NCBI GenBank assembly: GCA_963764565.1
Contig: CAVXTD010000011.1
Location: forward strand, 62,001-126,000
Source of the DNA: DATBLE01 sp963764565
Lineage (GTDB): Bacteria > Actinomycetota > Thermoleophilia > Gaiellales > Gaiellaceae
DNA length: 64,000 nt
Reading direction: 5' to 3'
In this document: positions 15,877-27,898 of the stretch, in pieces
Position numbering within the stretch: the stretch's first letter is position 1
Layout: each line of letters opens with the position of its first letter
Translations under genes and position numbers: made by a program
Notes under the pieces: model-generated
The model's input: only the letters and a program-made list of their open reading frames with translations
Told to the model about the DNA's origin: nothing
Databases searched by the model: none

Positions 15877-16971
15877 GTGCTCACCGTCGACATTGCTCTT
15901 CCCGACGTAGAGGAACTCCAGAAGCTCGTTCAGGGCGGCCTCGAGCGAGGCTTCCTCACCTACGACGAGATCGTCACCGGCCTCGAGGACGTCGAGCTCA
16001 CCAAGGAGCAGATCGAGGACTTCTACACCTACCTGATCGACCACGGCGTCGAGTTGATGGAGGGGGAGCAGCACAAGCACCCCCCGCACGAGGAGCCTGC
16101 GCTCGCAGAGGAGGAGAAGGGCCCGAAGCTCGACCTGACCGTCGAGCCGTCGCTCGACTCGCTGCGGCTGTACCTGCGCGAGATCGGCAAGGTGCCGCTC
16201 CTGACCGCCGACCAGGAGGTCTATCTCGCCAAGCGGATCGAGCGCGGCGACATGTCCGCGAAGACGCAGATGATCGAGGCGAACCTGCGCCTCGTCGTCT
16301 CGATCGCGAAGAGCTACCTCGGACGCGGCCTCTCGTTTCTCGACCTGATCCAGGAGGGCTCGCTCGGCCTGATCCGCGCCGTCGAGAAGTTCGACTACCG
16401 GAAGGGCTACAAGTTCTCCACGTACGCGACGTGGTGGATCCGGCAGGCGGTGACCCGCGCGATCGCCGACAAGGCGCGCACGATCCGGATTCCCGTGCAC
16501 ATGGTCGAGAAGCTGAACAAGGTCGTCCACATCGAGCGCCAGCTCGTGCAGCGGCTGGGCCGCGAGCCCCGTCCCGACGAGATCGCCGAAGAGCTCGAGA
16601 TCGCCACCGACGAGGTGCGCGACATCCTGCGCATGGCGCAGCATCCGGTCTCGCTCGAGAAGCCGATCGGCGAGGAGGAGGAGTCGGAGCTCGGCGACTT
16701 CGTGCAGGACGATGCCGCGGAGTCGCCCGACGAGCAGGCCTCGCTGTCGCTGCGCCGTGAGGACATCGAGCGGGCGCTCGACTCGCTGCCCGAGCGCGAG
16801 CGGAAGGTGATCGAGCTTCGCTTCGGTCTCAACGGCGGGCAGCCGTGCACGCTCGAGGAGGTCGGCCGGGCCTTCGGCGTCACCCGCGAGCGGATCCGTC
16901 AGATCGAGAACAACACGCTGAAGAAGCTCGAGTCCCTACCCGAGGCGCAGGGGCTCAAAGACTGCGTGTAG
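15877..16971 (+). CDS. rpoD: RNA polymerase principal-type sigma factor (RpoD/SigA-like)
   Basis: This 364-residue sigma70-family factor has a short region 1.1 (1-80) and region 1.2 ('DSLRLYLREIGKVPLLT'). Region 2 carries 'NLRLVVSIAKSYLGRGLSF', 'DLIQEGSLGLIRAVEKFDY' and 'KFSTYATWWIRQAVTRAI'. Region 3 follows, and region 4 has 'LPERERKVIELRFGLNGG' and the HTH 'TLEEVGRAFGVTRERIRQI'. All core motifs of a principal or group-2 factor are present. The short N-terminus is typical of actinobacterial HrdB/SigA relatives with reduced region 1.1. Start GTG 15877; the preceding leader contains a terminator-like hairpin. Whether this is the essential housekeeping factor or a paralogue cannot be told from one window. 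Confidence 0.93.
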   Translation: MLTVDIALPDVEELQKLVQGGLERGFLTYDEIVTGLEDVELTKEQIEDFYTYLIDHGVELMEGEQHKHPPHEEPALAEEEKGPKLDLTVEPSLDSLRLYLREIGKVPLLTADQEVYLAKRIERGDMSAKTQMIEANLRLVVSIAKSYLGRGLSFLDLIQEGSLGLIRAVEKFDYRKGYKFSTYATWWIRQAVTRAIADKARTIRIPVHMVEKLNKVVHIERQLVQRLGREPRPDEIAEELEIATDEVRDILRMAQHPVSLEKPIGEEEESELGDFVQDDAAESPDEQASLSLRREDIERALDSLPERERKVIELRFGLNGGQPCTLEEVGRAFGVTRERIRQIENNTLKKLESLPEAQGLKDCV

Positions 16972-17016
16972 CTGCGCGGGGGAACACCCCTCGGCTTCTC
17001 TAGACTCGGCCGAGGC

Positions 17017-17835
17017 ATGCTGACCCGGCTCGGCCTTTACAAGCTCCTGGGAGAAAACCCCGAGCGGGTGTGGCCCTTCGCACGCCGCTTCGCGAGGCCC
17101 ATCACCAACTTCCTCGCCCCGAGCTGGGGATACGGGCACGAGCGGGTGCCCGAGACCGGCGGTGCGGTCGTCGCCTCGAACCATTTCTCCGAGATCGATC
17201 CCGCGGTGCTCGGCCTGCACTCGCGTCGGACGCTCTACTACATGGCCAAGATCGAGCTGCTGTCGGTGCCGATCGCCGGCGAGCTGCTGCGCTGGACGGG
17301 AACCTTCGCGGTGCGGCGCGGCGAAGGCGACCGCGACTCGATGCGGACGGCGCGCTGGGTTGCCCGCGAAGGGCACGTCGTCGGCATGTTCACCGAGGGC
17401 ACGCGTCAGCAGTTCGGCTATCCGGGGCCGATGCATCCGGGCGCGGCGATGGTCGCGATCCAGGAGGACGTCCCGATCGTCCCTTGCGGGATCGACACGT
17501 TCGGCTGGAGCCCCCGGAACCGGCGCACCTGCTGTGTGGTCTGGGGCGATCCGATCCGCCTCGACCTGCCGCGAACGGGCAAGGGCTACAAGGAGGGGGG
17601 AGCTCTGGTCGAGGAGGTCATCGTCGGCCTCTGGCGGACGGCGGCGCAGGCCGCCGCCGACGGTTTCCCCGAGACGCTTCCGGACGGTTCGCGGCGCGCC
17701 CGGACGCCCGGGAACCGGGACACGATCTGGTACCCGGAGTTGCCCCCGTGGCCCACCGAGGATTGGGCCGAAGGGCCGCTCGGGCCCGTGTACAGGGCAG
17801 ATCCCCGGCAGAATTCTCACAACAGCTTGACCTGA
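17017..17835 (+). CDS. plsC: 1-acyl-sn-glycerol-3-phosphate acyltransferase (PlsC family)
   Basis: This 272-residue membrane-associated acyltransferase would transfer an acyl chain to lysophosphatidate in phospholipid synthesis. The catalytic HX4D is in 'VVASNHFSEIDPAVLG' and the glycerol-phosphate binding motif is 'GMFTEGTRQQFG'. 'VPIVPCGIDTFGW' follows. The C-terminal 60 residues ('YPELPPWPTEDWAEG') extend beyond the core domain. It starts 45 nt after the sigma factor stop on the same strand and may be co-transcribed with it. PlsC-like proteins also acylate other lipids, so the acceptor is inferred. Confidence 0.88.
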   Translation: MLTRLGLYKLLGENPERVWPFARRFARPITNFLAPSWGYGHERVPETGGAVVASNHFSEIDPAVLGLHSRRTLYYMAKIELLSVPIAGELLRWTGTFAVRRGEGDRDSMRTARWVAREGHVVGMFTEGTRQQFGYPGPMHPGAAMVAIQEDVPIVPCGIDTFGWSPRNRRTCCVVWGDPIRLDLPRTGKGYKEGGALVEEVIVGLWRTAAQAAADGFPETLPDGSRRARTPGNRDTIWYPELPPWPTEDWAEGPLGPVYRADPRQNSHNSLT

Positions 17836-17920
17836 CCCTTACGGAAACCTTCCAAGGAAAGCCGACACTCCGCAGGTACAGGCGTCTTCACTTTCTGGGG
17901 GTTCGCTGAAGCGTTACGGA

Positions 17921-18817
17921 GTGATCCTGATCAGCACCGCGCTCGGGCTCGGCGTTGTCGTCGCCGCCGGTGCGGCCGCGTCGGCCTTCGGCTCGCAGGG
18001 CGGCGCTCGCTCGTTCGCTCGCTTGCAGCAGCAGGTCAAGCCGAACACGGCTCTCAGGCCCGCGGGGTCACTGGCCCAGCTGCGCCGCGTCAACTTTGTC
18101 AGCGGCTGCCGGTTCAGCCACCGCAACACCGATGATCCGATCGTCTTCCCGGGTCAGCCGGGCCGCTCGCACGACCACACCTTCATCGGCAACGACACGA
18201 CAAATGCCTTCTCGACGCTCGGTTCGCTGCTCGGCCAGAGCTCGTCGTGCCGGAGACCGGGCGACACGGCGGCGTACTGGGTGCCGACGCTCGTCTCCGC
18301 AGCGGGCGTCGCGATCGCACCGCGCAGCGCGACCGTCTACTACCGGCGGCACACGCTCTCGGCCCTGCGGGCCTTTCCGCCGGACTTCAAGCTGATCGCC
18401 GGCAACTCCAAGGCGACGGCCGCGCAGAGCCTGCGGGTCACCTCGTGGAACTGCGGGCCCGGCGGGGTGCGGCCGCAGAGCACGATCCCGACCTGCCCGA
18501 ACGCCGGTCGCAGGGGCCTTGCTCTCCACGTCCAATTCCCCGACTGCTGGGACGGCGTCTCGCTCGACAGCCCCGACCACCAGAGTCACATGGCGTACTC
18601 GGTACGCGGACGCTGCCCCTCCGATCATCCCGTTGCGATGCCTGCGCTCCAGGTCAACATCCGCTACCCGAGCGCCGGCGGGCCTGGGTTGCAGCTCTCC
18701 TCCGGCGGCCAGTTCTCGGGCCATGCCGACTTCTTCAACGCCTGGGACCAGAGTGCCCTTCAGCAGCTGGTCGACGGCTGCCTGAACGCTCTACGTCACT
18801 GCCGGCAGGGGGTCTGA
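17921..18817 (+). CDS. secreted DUF1996 domain protein
   Basis: This 298-residue protein has an N-terminal signal or anchor ('MILISTALGLGVVVAAGAAA'). The body matches the DUF1996 family found in fungi and actinobacteria: 'RRVNFVSGCRFSHRNTDDP', 'GRSHDHTFIGNDTTN', 'YWVPTL', 'SWNCG' and 'VQFPDCWDGVSLDSPDHQS'. Several conserved Cys and His residues suggest an extracellular disulfide-stabilised, possibly metal- or carbohydrate-related domain. Biochemical function is unknown. GTG start at 17921. A hairpin at 18830-18857 follows the stop. Confidence 0.85.
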   Translation: MILISTALGLGVVVAAGAAASAFGSQGGARSFARLQQQVKPNTALRPAGSLAQLRRVNFVSGCRFSHRNTDDPIVFPGQPGRSHDHTFIGNDTTNAFSTLGSLLGQSSSCRRPGDTAAYWVPTLVSAAGVAIAPRSATVYYRRHTLSALRAFPPDFKLIAGNSKATAAQSLRVTSWNCGPGGVRPQSTIPTCPNAGRRGLALHVQFPDCWDGVSLDSPDHQSHMAYSVRGRCPSDHPVAMPALQVNIRYPSAGGPGLQLSSGGQFSGHADFFNAWDQSALQQLVDGCLNALRHCRQGV

Positions 18818-18829
18818 GTCCGCCGCCGT

Positions 18830-18857
18830 GGGGGACCTGCCGGCGCGCGGGTCCCCC
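18830..18857 (+). terminator. hairpin after the DUF1996 gene
   Basis: An 8-bp stem GGGGGACC/GGTCCCCC with a 12-nt loop lies 13 nt after the DUF1996 stop codon. There is no U-tract. Confidence 0.55.
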
Positions 18858-18940
18858 GGCCGATGAGTTCCGGCGCCTCCCGAGCTGAAGGTGGTGAACG
18901 GGTTCTTCCCGACAACGGAGGTGGGAGACGCCGGACGTGA

Positions 18941-19087
18941 CTCTGGCCGCGATCGACGACCTGGGCCCACGGCCTGATGGTCTTCGCGATCGGCGCCGAG
19001 CTGATCTCGGGCATCGTCGGGTTCGCCGACGCGTCGCTCTTCGAGGAGTTCGCCGCGTTCGTCCGCACGCTCCCGCCGAAGGGCTGA
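18941..19087 (+). pseudogene. possible remnant of an ECF-sigma / SnoaL C-terminal domain
   Basis: A 48-codon segment ends at TGA 19085-19087 and reads '...AHGLMVFAIGAELISGIV' then 'GFADASLFEEFAAF'. This resembles the last strands and helix of the SnoaL-like tail carried by some actinobacterial ECF sigma factors. An in-frame stop lies at 18938 and nothing upstream continues the domain, so it is a fragment if real. The rest of the 392-nt gap between DUF1996 and nifJ shows only the hairpin at 18830 and no other recognisable feature. Confidence 0.35.
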
Positions 19088-19209
19088 CCGACGTCCCTCT
19101 CCCCGGTCCGCCACCTCACGGCGGCCGAAGACGAATTGGGGAAAACGCCTACGGGCGACAGTGATTCTCCCCGATGCGGGGCGCGTGGCCGAACCCGCAT
19201 GCTGGGCGC

Positions 19210-22750
<3,541 letters not shown>

Positions 22751-22754
<4 letters not shown>

Positions 22755-23758
22755 CCGCCGACCTGCGCACCCGCTACCTCGGGATCGAGCTCGCCAACCC
22801 GCTCGTCCCCTCGGCCTCCCCGCTCGGGGCCGACCTGGAGATGCTGAAACGGCTCGAGGAGGCCGGGGCCGCCGCCGTCGTTCTGCCCTCGCTGTTCGAG
22901 GAGCAGATCGAGCTGGAGGAGATGGCCGTCCACCATGCGCTCGAGGCCGGGCGCGAGAGCTTCGCCGAGGCGATCACCTACCTGCCGGAGCTGGACGACT
23001 ACAACACCGGGCCCGACGCCTATCTCTCGCACATCGCGGCCGCCAAGGAGGCGCTCTCGATCCCCGTGATCGCCAGCCTCAACGGCAGCTCGAGGGGCGG
23101 CTGGGTTCGGTACGCCCACGAGTTCGAGGCGGCCGGCGCGGACGCGCTCGAGCTCAACGTCTACGCGGTCGAGGCGGACACCGCGCAGACGGCCGAGACG
23201 GTCGAGGCGCGAATCCTGGACATCGTTCGTGCCGTGCGGGCGGAGGTGCGGATCCCGCTGGCGGTCAAGCTCGGGCCGTTCTTCACCGCGCTGGCGCATC
23301 TGGCGACGCGCCTGGCCGTTGCCGGCGCGAACGGGCTCGTCCTCTTCAACCGGTTCGTCCAGCCCGACATCGACCTGGAGACGATGTCCGTCCGGCCCGA
23401 GGTCAAGCTCTCCTCACGCGAGGAGCTTCTGCTGCCGCTGCGCTGGATCGCGATCCTGTACGGCCGCGTCCCGGTCTCGCTCGCCGCGACCAGCGGGATC
23501 CACGAGGCCGAGGACGCCGTCAAGGCGCTGCTCGCGGGCGCCGACGTGACCATGACCGCCTCGGCGCTGCTGCGGCGCGGGCCGGAGCACCTGACCGAGA
23601 TCCTGGCCGGGCTCAGCGCGTGGCTCGACGAGCAGGAGTACGAGTCGGTCGAGCAGCTGAAGGGCAGCATGAGCCAGCTCTCGTGCCCCGACCCGTCGGC
23701 ATTCGAGCGGGCCAGCTACATGCAGGCGCTGATCTCGTTCTCGCCGCCGATTCGCTAG
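22751..23758 (+). CDS. dihydroorotate dehydrogenase-like protein coupled to PFOR
   Basis: This 335-residue FMN TIM-barrel protein resembles class 1 dihydroorotate dehydrogenase ('YLGIELANPLVPSASPLG', 'IASLNGSSRGGWVRYAHEF', 'ALELNVYAV', 'VKLGPFF', 'GANGLVLFNRF'). Position 101 begins the strand corresponding to the catalytic loop. Genes of this type regularly follow one-piece nifJ in bacteria and probably do not serve pyrimidine synthesis. An electron-transfer role linked to ferredoxin is plausible but unproven. The GTG start overlaps the nifJ TGA by 3 nt, indicating translational coupling. Confidence 0.85.
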
Positions 23759-23794
23759 CAGCCTCTCCCGGCCAAGCCTGAGCTGCTTCGGTTC

Positions 23795-24697
23795 CTATCC
23801 GGCGAGGGCGGTGACGAGGTGCCCGATCGCGAATCCGACGCCGGCGCTGACCGAGCCGACGATCATCACCTGGAGGCCGGAGCGGACGAGGGAGAGGCGG
23901 GTGATCCGACCCTTCGCGACTCCGACCGCGAAGAGCGCAAGGAGGGTGCAGCCGAGGCTGATCGCGAGCGCAACGTGCAGGGAGAAGAAGAAGTACGGCC
24001 AGAGCGGCACGATCGCGGCGGCCAGGTAGGTGGCGCCGACGACGATTGCGTCGCCGAGAGCCGCGCCGCCCGTGTCGGGAGACAGTCCCAGCTCCTTCTG
24101 AACCTTGGTTCGGAGAAAGACGTTCGGGTTCGATGCAAGCCCGCGCGCAACCGTTTCGGCCTGCTCTCGGGAGAGGCCTTCGCGCTCGAGTACGAGGGCA
24201 AGCTCGTCTGTTTCGCGTTCGGGGAACTCGTCGATCTCGCGGCCTTCCGCGGCGATCTCGGAGACGTACAGCTGCTCTTCCGCCTCGCTCGCGAGGTAGG
24301 AGCCGCCGCCCATCGAGATCGCGCCGGCAACCGCTTCGGCGAGACCCGCGACGACGATCAGCGAGCGTGCAGGGTGCGCGGCCGCCATGCCGGTGACGAC
24401 CCCGAGGGGGACGAGCAGGCCGTCCTGGGTGCCGAGCACGAACTCGCGGATCCGCGAGAGCCGTCCGATCCGAGCAGCCTCACCGAGGGCATGCTCCTGG
24501 ATGTGCCTCTCCGCTTCGGCGCGCGCCGCGGTGCGGTCGGCAGCATCGGCATCGTGCCCCGGCGACACCGCGCGTTCGCGCTGGCCCGTCGCGTCGCGGG
24601 CCTGCGCCCGCCGCCTATTCGTTCGGTACCGGGGCATGGGTTGCGCTTCCGATCTGGTTTGTGGCTTCCATCGCGGGTTGGTAGAGAGTTCCTGCAT
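23795..24697 (-). CDS. VIT1/CCC1-family Fe2+/Mn2+ transporter
   Basis: This protein of up to 300 residues belongs to the VIT1/CCC1 family of vacuolar-type iron/manganese transporters. TM1 begins after 'SRIREFVLGTQDGLLVPLGV', the family signature. TM2 is 'VAGLAEAVAGAISMGGGSYL'. A cytoplasmic Glu-rich metal-binding loop follows ('ASEAEEQLYVSEIAAEGRE'), then three more membrane helices ending at 'GHLVTALAG'. The first about 55 residues are Arg-rich and not conserved, so the true start may be internal. The gene is divergent from the CarH-like regulator, and the operator-like repeats lie between them, so light-dependent regulation of metal export is possible. Confidence 0.87.
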   Translation of the reverse strand: MQELSTNPRWKPQTRSEAQPMPRYRTNRRRAQARDATGQRERAVSPGHDADAADRTAARAEAERHIQEHALGEAARIGRLSRIREFVLGTQDGLLVPLGVVTGMAAAHPARSLIVVAGLAEAVAGAISMGGGSYLASEAEEQLYVSEIAAEGREIDEFPERETDELALVLEREGLSREQAETVARGLASNPNVFLRTKVQKELGLSPDTGGAALGDAIVVGATYLAAAIVPLWPYFFFSLHVALAISLGCTLLALFAVGVAKGRITRLSLVRSGLQVMIVGSVSAGVGFAIGHLVTALAG

Positions 24698-24712
24698 TTC
24701 TCGCGCTGTGGC

Positions 24713-24745
24713 TTGTCAAATTTCTGTCTAAGGTCTGTAGACTGA
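24713..24745 (+). promoter_or_regulatory. CarH-type operator: three 11-bp direct repeats over the promoter
   Basis: TGTCAA (24714-24719), TGTCTA (24725-24730) and TGTAGA (24736-24741) are spaced exactly 11 bp apart and all fit TGTnnA. The Thermus CarH half-site is, as I recall it, nnTnnACAnnn, whose reverse complement is this pattern. The repeats cover a TTGTCA -35 (24713-24718) and a TAGACT -10-like box (24738-24743, spacing 19), ending 5 nt before the regulator's GTG. Overlap with the promoter implies autorepression. Confidence 0.6.
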
Positions 24746-24749
24746 AAGC

Positions 24750-25622
24750 GTGCACAGCGAGCAGGGGCATCTGCGGATCGGCGAGTTGAGCCGCCGGGTC
24801 GGCGTCAGCCCGGAGCTCCTGCGCGCGTGGGAGCGCCGCTACGGCCTGCTCGACCCGACGCGCTCGCCGGGCGGTTTCCGGCTCTACTCAAACGTGGACG
24901 CGGAGCGAGTCGGGGCAATGAAGGGGTACGTCGAGCGGGGCTTGTCGGCCGCGGAGGCCGCGCGTGCCGTGCTCGCGGGAAGAGGCGTCGACGAGCCGCC
25001 GTCCGCGGCGCTTGCGGAGTCTCGCGCGTCGTTCCAGGAGGCGCTCGAGCGCTTTGACGAGGACGCGGCGAACTCGTTGTTCGACCGGCTGCTCGCGACG
25101 TTCGGCACCGACACGGTGATGGTCGAGGTCGTTCTCCCCGTGCTCCGCTCGCTCGGGGAGGGCTGGGCCGAGGGCCGGATCACCGTTGCCCAGGAGCACT
25201 TCGCGAGCAACGTCCTACGAGGTCGGCTGCTCGGGCTCGCGCGCGGGTGGGGTCGAGGCACCGGCCCGCTCGCGGTGCTTGCCTGCCCGCCCGGCGAGCA
25301 GCACGATCTTCCCCTGCTGCTGTTCGGCATCGCCTTGCGGGAAGCGGGCTGGCGGATCGCCTTCCTCGGCGCCGACACGCCGATCGAGACGGTCGAGAGC
25401 GCAGCCGCCTACATTCACACGAACGCGGTCGTGCTGACCGCGGTCGCCCCGGAGCGGCTGCGGGCGGTGGAGCCGGAACTGGCCAAGCTGGCGGGTGGAA
25501 CGGCGGTTGCGATCGGCGGAGCCGGAGCGGACCCCGAGCTGGCCGAGCGGCTGGGAGCCGTGTTCCTGCCCGGCGACCCGGTGGCCGCCGCAACCGTGTT
25601 CGCCCGCGGCTTCGGCTCGTGA
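24750..25622 (+). CDS. CarH/LitR-type MerR regulator with cobalamin-binding photosensor domain
   Basis: This 290-residue protein has a MerR winged HTH at residues 8-75 ('LRIGELSRRVGVSPELLRAW'). A four-helix light-sensing/B12 cap follows (about 90-160) with the photoreceptor motif W139-x9-E149-H150 in 'WAEGRITVAQEH'. A Rossmann B12-binding domain (170-290) has E183-x-H185 in 'PGEQHDLPLL'. In CarH the histidine that ligates cobalt lies 35 residues after the EH motif, exactly the spacing here. The usual ExHxxG reads ExHxxP, a notable change. CarH tetramers with adenosylcobalamin repress DNA in the dark and fall apart in light. The gene is preceded by matching repeats and coupled (GTGA) to the SDR/DUF2867 gene. 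Confidence 0.88.
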   Translation: MHSEQGHLRIGELSRRVGVSPELLRAWERRYGLLDPTRSPGGFRLYSNVDAERVGAMKGYVERGLSAAEAARAVLAGRGVDEPPSAALAESRASFQEALERFDEDAANSLFDRLLATFGTDTVMVEVVLPVLRSLGEGWAEGRITVAQEHFASNVLRGRLLGLARGWGRGTGPLAVLACPPGEQHDLPLLLFGIALREAGWRIAFLGADTPIETVESAAAYIHTNAVVLTAVAPERLRAVEPELAKLAGGTAVAIGGAGADPELAERLGAVFLPGDPVAAATVFARGFGS

Positions 25623-27163
25623 CCGGCAGAGCCGGGGTCAGCTCGCGGCCCGTCCTCCTCACCGGCGCGACCGGCTATGTCGGCGGCCGGCTGCTCCGGC
25701 TGCTCGAGGAACGGGGCGAGTACGTGCGCTGCCTGACCCGCCGCCCCGAGGCACTCGCCTCGCACCGGGACACGATCGAGATCGTCGCCGGAGACGTCCT
25801 CGACGCCGGGTCCCTTCGGCCGGCGATGCGCGGGATCGAGACGGCCTTCTACCTGATCCACTCGATGGGCTCGGCCGGGAGCTTCGAGGAGGAGGACCGC
25901 CGGGCCGCCGGGAACTTCGCGGCCGCCGCGCGTGAGGCAGGCGTCCGCCGGATCGTCTACCTGGGCGGGCTGGGGGCCGGGAACGACCTCTCCAGCCATC
26001 TTGCGAGTCGCCAGGAGGTCGGCGGCATCCTCGCCGAATCGGGCGTGCAGACTCTCGAGTTCCGGGCGTCGATCGTGATCGGCTCGGGCAGCCTCTCCTT
26101 CGAGATCATTCGCAAGCTGGTCGAGCGCCTGCCGGTGATGGTCACGCCGCGCTGGGTGCGCACGGTAGCGCAGCCGATCGCGATCGAGGACGTGCTCGCC
26201 TACCTGGTGGCGGCGCTCGATGTCGAGCTCGAGGGTGGCGCTGTATTCGAGATCGGCGGCGCCGACTTGGTCTCCTACGAGGAGCTGATGCGTGAGTACG
26301 CGCGGCAGATCGGCGTCCACCGGCTGATCGTTCCGGTGCCGCTCCTGTCCGCCCGCCTGTCCAGCCTCTGGCTCGGGCTCGTCACGCCGGTGTACGCCCG
26401 CGTCGGACGCAAGCTGATCGACAGCCTTCCGCACGAAACCGTCGTCCGGGACACGAGCGCTCTCCAGACCTTCCCGATCCGGCCGCGCGGCTATCGGGAG
26501 GCGATCGCCCGCGCCCTTGCGAACGAGGATCGCGAGTTCGCGGAGACTCGCTGGTCGGACGCCGTCTCATCCGCCGGTCTTCGGCGCGAGCGCTTCGGCG
26601 GTGTCCGTCACGGCAAGCGGCTGGTCGACTCCCGCTCGGCGAGCGTGCCGGTCTCTCCGGCACAGGCGTTCGATCCGATCCGGCGGATCGGCGGCGACAG
26701 GGGCTGGTACTTCGCCGACTGGCTCTGGCGGCTGCGCGGATTCATCGATCTACTCGGGGGCGGTGTCGGCCTCAGGCGCGGTCGCCGTGACCCCGAGGAG
26801 CTGGCACCCGGCGCGACCGTCGACTTCTGGCGTGTCGAAGCCTGCGAGCCGAACCGGTTGCTCCGCCTGCGCGCTGAGATGAAGCTCCCCGGGCGAGCCT
26901 GGCTCCAGTTCGAGGTCGAGGGGGACGACTCTGGGAGCGTCATCCGCCAGACGGCGATCTTCCATCCCACCGGCCTGCTCGGCACCGGCTACTGGTACGG
27001 CCTCTTCCCGATCCACTCGTGGATCTTCGGCGGCATGCTGAGGAAGATCGCCCAGGCCGCGCAGGCGCCGGCCGCCTCGCCCAGCGTCCGCTACTTCATC
27101 AGCGTCGGGAAGAAGATCTGCCAGGCGAGCAGGCTCTTCGCGACGAGGCTGAGCACCAGGTAG
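25619..27163 (+). CDS. NAD(P)-binding SDR with C-terminal DUF2867/SRPBCC domain
   Basis: This 514-residue protein has two parts. An atypical SDR with Rossmann motif 'VLLTGATGYVGGRLLRLLEE' and 'RRIVYLGGLGAGNDLSSHL' covers residues 10-320. A DUF2867 domain covers about 345-495 ('GGDRGWYFADWLWRLRGF', 'GYWYGLFPIHSWIFGGM'). This architecture recurs beside CarH/LitR regulators and in light- or stress-induced clusters, where its reaction is unknown. The GTG start overlaps the regulator stop, so both are translated from one message. The last 24 codons ('RYFISVGKKICQASRLFAT') overlap the convergent heliorhodopsin by 73 nt. They may be read-through of a missed indel, with the natural end near 27070. 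Confidence 0.86.
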   Translation: MTGRAGVSSRPVLLTGATGYVGGRLLRLLEERGEYVRCLTRRPEALASHRDTIEIVAGDVLDAGSLRPAMRGIETAFYLIHSMGSAGSFEEEDRRAAGNFAAAAREAGVRRIVYLGGLGAGNDLSSHLASRQEVGGILAESGVQTLEFRASIVIGSGSLSFEIIRKLVERLPVMVTPRWVRTVAQPIAIEDVLAYLVAALDVELEGGAVFEIGGADLVSYEELMREYARQIGVHRLIVPVPLLSARLSSLWLGLVTPVYARVGRKLIDSLPHETVVRDTSALQTFPIRPRGYREAIARALANEDREFAETRWSDAVSSAGLRRERFGGVRHGKRLVDSRSASVPVSPAQAFDPIRRIGGDRGWYFADWLWRLRGFIDLLGGGVGLRRGRRDPEELAPGATVDFWRVEACEPNRLLRLRAEMKLPGRAWLQFEVEGDDSGSVIRQTAIFHPTGLLGTGYWYGLFPIHSWIFGGMLRKIAQAAQAPAASPSVRYFISVGKKICQASRLFATRLSTR

Positions 27164-27898
27164 CCGCGCTCGCCGAAGAGGTAGCGCCGCCAGGGGCCGA
27201 GGCGGCGGTACTGGAGCGCCATGTTGAGGGCGAAGCTCATGAACAGCACGAACAGCGAGGCAAAGATCCCGAAGACGAAACCCGGGAACGTCACCGGTCT
27301 GCGACTCGGAATAGCCGATCTGGACGGCGATCGCGATCCAGGGGACGGCGCCCGCGAGGCAGCCGTAGAGGAACGGCCGCCAGTCCACCGGTGCTCCAGG
27401 CCGGTTGGCGCGCTCCATCGCGAGCCCGAAAAGCACCATCGCGGCGTTGACGCCGAAGATGCCGATCAGGGCCGCGAGGTCGCTGATCCCCGTGAGCATG
27501 GCGATCAGCACGATCATCAGCGAGGCGCTCAGCGAGTACTCCCACCAGCGCGCCGGGTTCTGCTCGCGCGCGAGGTTACGCTCGTACCAGTGGTGGAGGC
27601 GCGGGCCTGCCACCAGCGCGTGGTCGAGCGCGGCAAGCAGCAGGAAGACCGCGACGACCGGCCCGATCCGGAGGTTGTAGACGGTGTTCGTGCTCGCCGC
27701 CGTCCCGGGCGGCCCCTCGAGAAAGCTGATCGTGATCGGCAGCGTGAAGCCGGTCGAGAAGACGAGGATCGCGATCGCCTGGGCCGTGTGGAGAACGGCG
27801 AGCGATGCGTTCCAGACCCGCAGCCTGCGGTGCTCGCCGGGGAGGGGCGCCGCGGGGCTCGAGTCGACGAGCCCCGCGGCGGCTGGGCCGGCGGTCAC
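27091..27898 (-). CDS. heliorhodopsin, frameshifted
   Basis: This is a seven-helix retinal protein of the heliorhodopsin family, whose N-terminus faces the cytoplasm. TM1 carries H37 ('VLHTAQAIAILVFS') and TM2-3 has H93 ('LLAALDHALV'). The counter-ion E120 is in 'RWWEYSLSASLMIVLIAML', a family hallmark. 'GVNAAMVLFGLAMERAN' and 'GAVPWIAIAVQIGYSES' follow. Near 27295 the frame shifts by one base. TM6-7 continue 'FPGFVFGIFASLFVLFMSF' and 'LVLSLVAKSLLAWQIFFP', whose Lys (codon 27136-27138) is the retinal Schiff-base site. Total about 268 residues, normal for the family. The GTG start overlaps the SRPBCC stop. The function of heliorhodopsins is unsettled; signalling and membrane or metabolic roles are proposed. 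Confidence 0.93.
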
